NCBI GenBank assembly: GCA_965658725.1
Contig: CBFHUI010000067.1
Coordinates: 1 to 15,018 of the forward strand
DNA length: 15,018 nt
Source of the DNA: UBA7985 sp965658725
GTDB lineage: Bacteria; Pseudomonadota; Alphaproteobacteria; UBA7985
Reading direction: 5' to 3'
Position 1 is the first letter of the stretch, and every line of letters starts with the position of its first letter. Shown in pieces: positions 1-6,511 of the stretch. The notes beneath the pieces were generated by a model. The model searched no databases, had not been told where the DNA came from, and saw only the letters and a list, made by a program, of their open reading frames with translations. The position numbers and the translations under genes are program-made.

Positions 1-1114
1 TCATCGTCGGAGGCACATGCCGCGTGGCCCGGACGTTTTCGATGCCGTCCAAGTCTTCTTCCGCCGGCATCTTGTAGCCTTGCTCCACACCCAACCTTGC
101 CGCCTGAAGCACCGCGTGAACCGCCAGATAGGGGTTCGCCGAGCCGTCTGCCATTCGGTGCTCCAGCCGGGCCGTGCGGGGCGAGGCTACTGTGGTCCGC
201 ACCGTCGTCATCCGGTGATCATCCGCCCAGTTGCACCAGTACCCGGCCATCGACGCCGGGGTCAGTCGGTCGTAGGAGTTGACGTTTGCCGCCAATACCC
301 CGGCGAGGGACTCATGGTGGTGCATGAGTCCTGCGACGCAGCCCTTTGCCAGCTCGGACAATATCCCATCCGGCCCAATCACATTGCCCCCATCGCTGTC
401 TTTGAAGCTGAAATTCACGTGAACCCCCGAGCCGCCACGTTCAGGGATTGGCTTGGGCAGGAAGGTGAGGATGAGATCCTTTTCAGCCGCCACTTCCCGC
501 GCCATCACGCGCAACAAGAAGGCATCATCACAAGCCTTGATCGCCTCATCAAAACACAGCGTCAGCTCGAACTGCCCATTGTCGTACTCGCCGTTCATCG
601 ACTCAATCCGGATCCCGCACGCATACGCTCGGTTCCAGATCGCATCCATCAGCCCACGCGGGTCGTTCTGTGGCCCCGTCCCATAAACGAAAGCCCCCGG
701 CGTCGCGTATGGACGGAAGGTGCCGTCCTCGCCGCGTTCGAAGACGTAAGCCTCCAGCTCGATCCCAATCATGGGCGTCAGACCCTGCGCCTGCCATTCG
801 CCAACCGTCCGGCGCAGCTGCCCGCGTGCATCCAGACCAAAGGCCTCGCCGTGCACCATCAGATCCCCCAGCGCGACCTCAACGCCCTCCTGCCAACCCA
901 GGCGTCGGTCGTCGTCGAGCACCAAATCCATGTCCGGCACGCCTTCAAACGTCCCCGTCCCGGGCATGACCAGCAGATCGCGGTCATAGGACACGGCAAA
1001 GGCCGCACGCGCAAAGCCTACGCTGCCCCCTTTACCGACGTGCGGCGCAACGTACTTGCCGCGAGGCAGATTGAGCAGGTCGCAGAACAGAGCCCGCGTT
1101 CGATTGATGGTCAT
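1..1114 (-). CDS. Glutamine-synthetase-like gamma-glutamyl-amide ligase (PuuA/GlnT type), 3' end missing
   Basis: This gene reads leftward off the window edge, giving 371 codons without a stop. Family members run about 430-460 residues, so the last 60-90 are missing. It starts at the ATG at 1112-1114, with GGGAAGAAG a few bases upstream. GS catalytic-domain motifs appear in order: IELEAYVF (about 118-125, metal-binding Glu), EYDNGQFEL (176-184), GSGVHVNFSF (228-237, ATP/Glu-binding His), NSYDRL (279-284), and ARLEHRMADGSANPYL (315-330, the R-E-R and ANPYL signature). The N-terminal beta-grasp part is divergent. Relatives of this group ligate glutamate to amines (gamma-glutamylputrescine synthetase, gamma-glutamylmethylamide synthetase, IpuC) rather than ammonia. 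It lies downstream of the P450 and GATase genes on the same strand, which suggests an amine-catabolic rather than housekeeping role. The substrate is unknown. The family is certain and the non-GlnA role likely. Confidence 0.88.
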   Translation of the reverse strand, partial: MTINRTRALFCDLLNLPRGKYVAPHVGKGGSVGFARAAFAVSYDRDLLVMPGTGTFEGVPDMDLVLDDDRRLGWQEGVEVALGDLMVHGEAFGLDARGQLRRTVGEWQAQGLTPMIGIELEAYVFERGEDGTFRPYATPGAFVYGTGPQNDPRGLMDAIWNRAYACGIRIESMNGEYDNGQFELTLCFDEAIKACDDAFLLRVMAREVAAEKDLILTFLPKPIPERGGSGVHVNFSFKDSDGGNVIGPDGILSELAKGCVAGLMHHHESLAGVLAANVNSYDRLTPASMAGYWCNWADDHRMTTVRTTVASPRTARLEHRMADGSANPYLAVHAVLQAARLGVEQGYKMPAEEDLDGIENVRATRHVPPTM

Positions 1115-1224
1115 GGTTTGCTTCTTCCCACTCTCGTCCAAGTCCCAAGCAGCCGTCCCAAAGCCGATAAAACGCCAGCACAACCGCTCTCACAAAAGGC
1201 CCAACGAGCCCCTTCTTTATCCCA

Positions 1225-2496
1225 CTAACGCCGCACCCGCACCGGCAGGCTTTTGACCCCGCAGATGAAGTTTGATCGCGTCCACGTCGGCGCGCCCATC
1301 GCCTCGATCCCGGAGAGCCGTTCAACCAACTCCTCAAGGATCACCCGCACTTCCATCCGCGCTAACCACATCCCGAGGCATAAATGCACCCCACCCTGAC
1401 CAAAGGCCAGATGCGGGTTTGGATCCCGGTCCAGCCGCACGCCGTAAGGGTCGTCAAATACAGCACTATCGCGGTTGCCGGAGATGAACCACAGAATCAC
1501 CTTGTCCCCCTTGGCAATGGCCTTGCCGCCCAGTTCCGTGTCCTCGGTCGCCGTGCGCCGAAAGTGCATGGTCGGAGAAGCCAGCCGAATGAACTCATCG
1601 GCCGCGGTATTCCACACTGTCCCGCTCTTGAGTTGCACCAGTAAAGCCGGATCTTGGGTCAACTGATAGAGCGCCATGGCGATGGAATAGCGCGTGGTGT
1701 CATTGCCAGCAGCGACCAGCAAGCAGAAGAAGTTCTTGAAATCCTGCGCCTGCATGCCCCCGTCGCTGTCCTGAGCCGCCAGCACACGGGCAAGAATGCC
1801 GTCGGGATCCATCTCCTTTTCGCCGTCCATAACCGCTTGAGCATAGTCGTAGAGCTCGACCCCCGCCGGACTGCGGAAGGGCATGAACCGATAGGCGTCA
1901 GTATCGACCTTATCCACGATGGTATTGGTAAAGTCAGGGTCGGAGTTGCCGATCAGCGCGTCGCCTTTTTCGACCAGAAACGGGAGATCCACGTCTGGCA
2001 GCCCCAAGATCCGGCCCAGCATCATCATGGGCAGCGGCTTAGCCAAGGCTTCAATGGCGTCAAAGGTATCATGCGCCAGCGCGCGCTCGACAATGTCCGC
2101 AGCCAGCGTGCGGACCAGCGCTTCGTAGCCCGCGATCGCGGGCCGGGAAAAGGCAGGGTTGAGCAGGCGACGGGTCTGACGGTGTTCGGGCGGGTCTGTT
2201 TCCTGGAAAGTACGCCGCGCGAGGTACTCTTCGCGGCTCTGGTCCTCGATCCGGATCCCCTGCCCGCTGCTAAAGACAGCGTTATTGCCATTTGCCGCTG
2301 TGATATCCGCGTGCGCGGTGACGGACCAGAACCCTCGGCCACCATCGTGTTCAGGCGTCCAATGCACCGGGTCTTCCTTGCGCAGCCTCTCAAAGGTTCG
2401 GTGCGGCACACCGCCTGTAAAGCTGTCGTGGTCGCTCAGATCAAGATGCCCATCGTCGTGGGGTAATCCTTTGGGGGTTGGTGATGCGTCAGTCAT
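1225..2496 (-). CDS. Cytochrome P450 monooxygenase (class I bacterial, CYP124/125/142-like style)
   Basis: This is a soluble heme monooxygenase of 423 residues. The start is the ATG at 2494-2496: it overlaps the upstream GATase stop as ATGA and has GGGAGGA nine bases before it, whereas an in-frame start 39 bp further up lies inside the GATase gene. Visible P450 landmarks are DPPEHRQTRRLLNPAFS (helix C region, about 102-118), the I-helix AGNDTT (263-268, Asp in place of the usual Glu), ExxR as EFIR (301-304), RRTATEDTELGGKAIAKGD (about 313-331), and the heme loop FGQGGVHLCLG (365-375) with the axial Cys at 373. The wording resembles bacterial CYPs acting on terpenoid, steroid or alkyl chains, but that does not fix the substrate. 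No ferredoxin or ferredoxin reductase gene lies in the window, so electron partners must be elsewhere. It sits between GATase and GS-like genes, which suggests oxidation of an amine or a gamma-glutamylated amine (inference). Confidence 0.95.
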   Translation of the reverse strand: MTDASPTPKGLPHDDGHLDLSDHDSFTGGVPHRTFERLRKEDPVHWTPEHDGGRGFWSVTAHADITAANGNNAVFSSGQGIRIEDQSREEYLARRTFQETDPPEHRQTRRLLNPAFSRPAIAGYEALVRTLAADIVERALAHDTFDAIEALAKPLPMMMLGRILGLPDVDLPFLVEKGDALIGNSDPDFTNTIVDKVDTDAYRFMPFRSPAGVELYDYAQAVMDGEKEMDPDGILARVLAAQDSDGGMQAQDFKNFFCLLVAAGNDTTRYSIAMALYQLTQDPALLVQLKSGTVWNTAADEFIRLASPTMHFRRTATEDTELGGKAIAKGDKVILWFISGNRDSAVFDDPYGVRLDRDPNPHLAFGQGGVHLCLGMWLARMEVRVILEELVERLSGIEAMGAPTWTRSNFICGVKSLPVRVRR

Positions 2497-3218
2497 GCTG
2501 CGCGTCCTCCCTGCTGCAAAAACTGTGTCATCCACCGGGCGAACACCGGCCCATCATTGCGCTGCTCCAGCGAGCGCTTGGTCGCCGCGTAGAGCGGCGC
2601 GCCGAGCAGGGCTTCGCAGTCATCCACCACCGCTTCCATGAAGCGTGGGCTGAACTCCGGGTGCATCTGTGTGGTGAGGATGTGGTCGCCGATAACAAAG
2701 GCGGCGTTTTCGCACCGCTCAGAGGTGCCGATCCGCTCTGCCTCCGGCGGCAACTCGGTCACTTGATCTTCGTGAAAGGCGTAAAAGTTGAGGTCAGCCA
2801 GCGGCGACAGGTAGTCCCGCGCGCCCTCAAACCGGGTGGTGTCGATGCCGACATTCCACCCGCTGGTCGCCCGCTCGACGCGCCCGCCAAGTGCCACCGC
2901 AATGGCTTGATGCCCAAAGCAAGCGCCGATCAGCGGCTTGCGCGCGGCGTGACAGGCGCGGATGAACTCATAGAGGGGATGCAGGAAGTCGTGCGCATCC
3001 AGCACGGAGAGCGGTGAGCCCGTTATCAGATAGGCGTCCTGCTCGTCGATATCCGCGGGCAACTCCCCGGCGATGGTCATGTACACCCGATAGCGAAAGC
3101 GCTGCTCCTGCTCGTCGAACAGGTCACGAAAGCGGTGCGCGTCGTCGGGAAAGTGGTCCCCGATCGTCTCTGTCTTGTCGTGGTTGACCTGCAACAGGCC
3201 CAGCCGAAGGCGTTCCAT
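2493..3218 (-). CDS. Class I (type 1) glutamine amidotransferase-like hydrolase
   Basis: This 241-residue protein consists of a single class I GATase domain of the GMP-synthase-like type. The nucleophile elbow GACFGHQ places Cys100; the other triad members are in QMHPEF (His186, Glu188). LITGSPLSV (64-72) fits the oxyanion-hole strand. There is no fused synthetase domain, so it acts alone or with a separate partner. The ATG at 3216-3218 is preceded only by a weak purine run (GAGAGAAA). Its stop overlaps the P450 start as ATGA, indicating translational coupling, and the GS-like gene follows. In aniline-degradation clusters (Tdn/Atd) a comparable free GATase-like protein accompanies a GS-like ligase, and PuuD hydrolyses gamma-glutamyl-GABA in the Puu pathway. 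A hydrolase of gamma-glutamyl amides is therefore a reasonable guess. It follows the tctC terminator, so its expression depends on readthrough or a promoter not identified. Confidence 0.9.
   Translation of the reverse strand: MERLRLGLLQVNHDKTETIGDHFPDDAHRFRDLFDEQEQRFRYRVYMTIAGELPADIDEQDAYLITGSPLSVLDAHDFLHPLYEFIRACHAARKPLIGACFGHQAIAVALGGRVERATSGWNVGIDTTRFEGARDYLSPLADLNFYAFHEDQVTELPPEAERIGTSERCENAAFVIGDHILTTQMHPEFSPRFMEAVVDDCEALLGAPLYAATKRSLEQRNDGPVFARWMTQFLQQGGRAA
2505..2511 (-). promoter_or_regulatory. Ribosome binding site deciding the P450 start
   Basis: On the minus strand GGGAGGA ends nine bases before the ATG at 2496. It lies inside the 3' end of the GATase gene. Together with the ATGA overlap it fixes the P450 start and implies coupled translation. 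Confidence 0.75.
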
Positions 3219-3280
3219 GGTTCGTTTCTCTCGCTCGTATTGGGTCGTCCCCGGTCGCCTGGTTGGGCAAAGGGAAAAGA

Positions 3281-3304
3281 GCGCGGGGCCCGAAGGCCCC
3301 GCAC
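3281..3304 (-). terminator. Strong intrinsic terminator with UUCG tetraloop after tctC
   Basis: Read on the minus strand, a 10-bp stem (GTGCGGGGCC pairing with GGCCCCGCGC, including one G-T wobble) closes on a TTCG tetraloop. It is followed by a pyrimidine/T-rich run (TCTTTTCCCTTT, positions 3269-3280). It begins 18 bases after the tctC stop. cUUCGg loops are exceptionally stable. It could end most transcripts, or act as a partial terminator and 3' stabiliser of the binding-protein mRNA, since the same-strand genes continue 63 bp downstream. Confidence 0.85.
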
Positions 3305-3322
3305 CGTTTGGTGGGGACCGGC

Positions 3323-4261
3323 TTAGTTGTTGATGATACCAGCCAGTTCCAGATCCTTGGCGGTATCAACCGTGATCCGCTCCATGGACTCTTCCATGCC
3401 CTGCCAGTACACAGCCGCGCCGGTTTCAACCATCAGCTGTTGTGCAGCCTCAGACATCATGGTCTCCATGCCGACTTTCGCGAGCGTGTCGATGACCTCC
3501 TGCGGGGTGCCTTTCTTGACGAACAGGCCGTTCCACAGCTCAAGATCATTGATCCCGGACTGCGCAGACAGAGTTTCAACACCAGGCAGTTTACCAATCG
3601 GCTCTTCCCCAATGTTCGCGAGGATGTTGATTTCATCCAAGCACGGCTCGATGAGCGCCAGCGTGGTGTTGATCACGTCAGCATCTCCCGCAGACAGCGT
3701 GTTGCAGTCCAGCATGTCGAAGGCCGAATCGTCTGCGAACTCAAAGCCCATCATCTTGGCAGCCGCGAAGGTCGCCTTGCTTGGGGTCAGGCCAGCACCA
3801 AAGTGACCCAGAACAACGTCGTTGTCCTGCGCGTGCGCTGCCAGTTCAGCCATGTTGCTGTAAGCCGCATCACCGGACGCCGCGAGCACGAAGGGGTAGG
3901 TCAAAAAGATGCCTACCGGGATGAAGCTGTCTTCTTCAATACCGATGCCAATGCGCGGACCAACGATTGGAACGCCGAGAACGAAGGAGCCGACAACCGA
4001 GCCGTCTGCAGGGGCATCAAGCACTTCCAGAGCGCCGGGGAATGGGCCATCGCCGCCGCCAGGGCGGTTGACGACGGACGCGGGAACGCCAGTGGCTTCC
4101 TGCATGTTGGCCGCGATCATGCGGGTCAAGATGTCCTCAAAGTCACCCGGAGGCCACGGAACGATGAACTGCACAGGCGCAGTTGGGTATTCAGCCTGCG
4201 CGTTCGCTGCCAGGCCGAGCGAGGCAACGGTCGCCGCTGCCAAGGTTAAAAGCTTCTTCAT
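3323..4261 (-). CDS. tctC: TctC-family periplasmic solute-binding protein of a tripartite tricarboxylate transporter
   Basis: This 312-residue protein has a clear Sec signal peptide: MKK, a hydrophobic core, and a cleavage site ANAQA|EYP after residue 23. There is no lipobox. The mature start YPTAPVQFIVPWPPG (25-39) and VVNRPGGG (63-70) match the family pattern of beta-strand, VP..PGG and NRPGAGG. The usual GGxxD after the proline pair reads GDFED here, so the pocket may be unusual. GLFVKKGTPQEVIDTLAK near the C-terminus is also typical. Cys186 and Cys207 are the only obvious cysteines and could form a periplasmic disulfide. It is preceded by an excellent ribosome site (AAGGAG, 55 bp after tctA) and followed by a terminator, so high binding-protein expression is likely. 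TctC proteins bind carboxylates for delivery to TctAB; the ligand cannot be told from sequence. Confidence 0.93.
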   Translation of the reverse strand: MKKLLTLAAATVASLGLAANAQAEYPTAPVQFIVPWPPGDFEDILTRMIAANMQEATGVPASVVNRPGGGDGPFPGALEVLDAPADGSVVGSFVLGVPIVGPRIGIGIEEDSFIPVGIFLTYPFVLAASGDAAYSNMAELAAHAQDNDVVLGHFGAGLTPSKATFAAAKMMGFEFADDSAFDMLDCNTLSAGDADVINTTLALIEPCLDEINILANIGEEPIGKLPGVETLSAQSGINDLELWNGLFVKKGTPQEVIDTLAKVGMETMMSEAAQQLMVETGAAVYWQGMEESMERITVDTAKDLELAGIINN

Positions 4262-4316
4262 GGAAATCTCCTTCTCATTAAAGCTCGTTTCAGTGATTCT
4301 CTCTCTGCTCGGGCAC

Positions 4317-5810
4317 TCATGAGTTCTTCTTTCGATGATCGAGAACCATGGACGTCAGCACAATTGCGATCACCCCAAGGATGACCACAGCCAGCGTGCC
4401 CGACACGGGCCGATCCACCAAATCGGTCCACGTCTTGATGCGACTGGCGCCGGCGGTAAGCCGCTCGACCATGATGGCGCCCAGGACCATGCCCAGGACT
4501 ACCGGTACAAGCGGCCAGTTCAGCCGTCGCAGGATGTAGCCGATAAAGCCAAAGATGGCCGCGACCACGCAGTCGAAGAAGTTGTTGCGAATGCTGAACA
4601 CACCCACAAAAGCAAAAATCATGATGAACACGCCCAGAAAGCGGTTCGGGATAAAGATCATGCGCGCAATCAGCCGCGTGCTGAACAGCAGCGCGATCAC
4701 CACCAACACGTTGATGATCAGCAGCGCGATGAACAGGCTGAACAGGAAGTCAGGGTTCTTTTCGAAAATATCCGGGCCGGGTTTGATCCCGGCGTCAAAG
4801 AACACGACCATCATCATCGCCGTCAGCGCCTCTCCCGGCACGCCCAGCGCGAGCAGCGGGATCATGGCGGCGGCCGGCACCGCGTTGTTGGCAGTCTCGG
4901 AGGCGATCAGGCCCTCCGGGGAGCCATGGCCGAACTGTTCGGGCTTCTTGGATAGCCCACGCGCGGTGGCGTAGCTGAAGAACTGCGCGACAAACTCACC
5001 CACGCCGGGAATGATCCCCATCACGGTGCCGTACATCCCCGAGAGCGCAGTAACCAGCGGGAAGCGGCGCAGTTCGCTGAGGCCGCGGAACAGCCCACCC
5101 TTGAACCTGATCTCTTTGGCTGGATCGTCCTTACCCATCATTAGGAACAGCGCCTGGCTGAGCGCGAAAATACCGACGATAACGACGATCAGGTTAAAAC
5201 CGGAAGCCAGCTCTTCCATCCCATAGGTATAGCGATCAAACCCACGCAGCGACTGCCGCCCGACCAGCGTGATCAGCATGCCAAAGCCGAACAGCAGCGC
5301 GGCGATCAGCATGGTCTGCCGATGCGCAAGGATAAGCAGCACCATCCCCAGCACCGCCGCCATAAAGATATCCCGGCTGCCGAACAGCGCGCCTAAATCC
5401 CGCAGATAGGGACCGAAGATCATCAGCGCGCATAGCGCCGTCAGGATCGAGAACGCCCCGCCAAAGAACGACGCACTGTAGGCAAGCGCCAGCGCACGCG
5501 GTGCTTCTCCGCGGCGGGTCATGGCATAGCCGTCATAGGTCGTCAGAGCGTTAACCGGCGTGCCCGGCGTGTTGATCAGGATCGCAGGAATGGCACCGCC
5601 GTACATCGACGAGCCATAAATGCCCAGCAGCAACACCAGCGACACGAGATCGGGCAGAAATACTGTCGCTGGCAGCAAAATCGCGATGGCGATGGCTGGA
5701 CCGATGCCCGGAACCGCGCCGATCATCAAACCGCCCAGCGCGCCAATCACAAGCGCGATCAGCACTTGGGGATCGAGCAGGTTCTGCAGTCCGGTGATCA
5801 GCGCTTCCAT
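4317..5810 (-). CDS. tctA: TctA, large membrane subunit of a tripartite tricarboxylate transporter
   Basis: A 497-residue polytopic membrane protein of normal family length (about 500), with roughly 11-12 hydrophobic segments. The two family signatures are present. The first is VPGIGPAIAIAILLPAT (33-49) with YGGAIPAILINTPGTP (70-85). The second is GIIPGVGEFVAQFFSYA (265-281), followed by EGLIASETANNA (299-310) and LALGVPGEALTA (320-331). These form the inverted-repeat transport core. The ATG at 5808-5810 overlaps the tctB stop (TGATG), with AGGTGA seven bases upstream (AGGTGAATTTCTGATG), so translation is coupled. TctA carries out the secondary, ion-driven transport step and depends on TctC-bound substrate. 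The charged C-terminal tail (DHRKKNS) is probably cytoplasmic. Confidence 0.97.
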   Translation of the reverse strand: MEALITGLQNLLDPQVLIALVIGALGGLMIGAVPGIGPAIAIAILLPATVFLPDLVSLVLLLGIYGSSMYGGAIPAILINTPGTPVNALTTYDGYAMTRRGEAPRALALAYSASFFGGAFSILTALCALMIFGPYLRDLGALFGSRDIFMAAVLGMVLLILAHRQTMLIAALLFGFGMLITLVGRQSLRGFDRYTYGMEELASGFNLIVVIVGIFALSQALFLMMGKDDPAKEIRFKGGLFRGLSELRRFPLVTALSGMYGTVMGIIPGVGEFVAQFFSYATARGLSKKPEQFGHGSPEGLIASETANNAVPAAAMIPLLALGVPGEALTAMMMVVFFDAGIKPGPDIFEKNPDFLFSLFIALLIINVLVVIALLFSTRLIARMIFIPNRFLGVFIMIFAFVGVFSIRNNFFDCVVAAIFGFIGYILRRLNWPLVPVVLGMVLGAIMVERLTAGASRIKTWTDLVDRPVSGTLAVVILGVIAIVLTSMVLDHRKKNS

Positions 5811-6511
5811 CAGAAATTCACCTTCATGAACCGCTCCAGCGCATCCGGCAGCTGGTTATAGAGCCAGATGTTCACCGGCGTTTTGATCTGCAGCAGGGTG
5901 CGGAAAAAGACCACGGAAACAAAGCTTGCGCCCAGTGCGATCCCCGCCCAGCGCCAGCTGCGGTAGCCCAGCCTTTGGGTCATCAGCACCGCGAAAATCA
6001 TGGTGGCGAACAAGTAACCGACGATCTCGATGCTGCGGGTGTACACGATGAAATAGGCAATGAACTCCAGCGCTCGGATCCACTGCATCACTTCATAAAG
6101 AGTGCGGTTGGGCTGGTGCTTGCGCCGGTCGCGCAGAGCCCGACGCAGACTGAGAGCCAGATTTCCCAAGGCCGCCGGGACGAGGATCACCAGCGCCATT
6201 ATGGGTCCAACCCAAGGCTGCTTGAGCACTTTCCCCAAGCGCCGCTGGGGTAAGTCCCGGTCTTCCCAACCGCTTTGCCCAATGAACGACAGCGCCAGAA
6301 ACAGCGCCGCCGCCAGAAACAGCAACGAGAACAGCACATCAGCCCGGCCTCGGGTGAAGTTGAACAACTCGGCGACGTTGAAGCGACGCTCAGCGGGAAT
6401 GTGACTGCGGAAGGGAACGGTTTCCGCGCTTGAGCGCAGCACTGCACCGACACTGCTTGAGCGCAGCGCGTCGGTTGCCGGGTGGGCAGAGGTGCTGCGA
6501 AAGTCGGTCAA
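5810..6511 (-). CDS. tctB: TctB, small membrane subunit of a tripartite tricarboxylate transporter, with N-terminal extension
   Basis: This 233-residue membrane protein has four hydrophobic segments at about 57-78, 101-122, 146-178 (possibly a longer hairpin) and 187-207, as in the TctB family. TctB proteins are usually shorter, near 150-180. Here a polar Ser/Arg-rich tail of about 50 residues precedes the first segment. The chosen start is TTG at 6509-6511: GGGAGGG lies six bases upstream, and the codon overlaps the decarboxylase stop as TTGA. No ATG lies between it and the first membrane segment. The N-tail contains the peptide LRSS twice, nine residues apart (16-19, 25-28), from a 13-bp direct repeat. 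TctB supports TctA in the inner membrane and has no catalytic motif of its own. The gene order is B-A-C rather than the textbook C-B-A. Confidence 0.88.
   Translation of the reverse strand: MTDFRSTSAHPATDALRSSSVGAVLRSSAETVPFRSHIPAERRFNVAELFNFTRGRADVLFSLLFLAAALFLALSFIGQSGWEDRDLPQRRLGKVLKQPWVGPIMALVILVPAALGNLALSLRRALRDRRKHQPNRTLYEVMQWIRALEFIAYFIVYTRSIEIVGYLFATMIFAVLMTQRLGYRSWRWAGIALGASFVSVVFFRTLLQIKTPVNIWLYNQLPDALERFMKVNF
6428..6467. repeat. 13-bp direct repeat with 27-bp period inside the tctB 5' end
   Basis: GCTTGAGCGCAGC occurs at 6428-6440 and again at 6455-6467, exactly 27 bp apart, so the reading frame is kept. It encodes the two LRSS elements of the TctB N-terminal tail. This could be an in-frame duplication. 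Only two copies are seen. Confidence 0.7.

Noticed and set aside
1194..1210. Weak hairpin GGCTC-GTT-GGGCC followed by TTTT after the P450 gene (minus strand)
   Set aside because: The stem is only five pairs with one G-T and a three-base loop, too weak to call a terminator confidently.
17..1228. 403-codon plus-strand open frame opposite the GS-like gene
   Set aside because: It is antisense to a gene with full GS motifs, matches no family and is Arg/Pro/His-rich, as expected for a GC-rich shadow frame.
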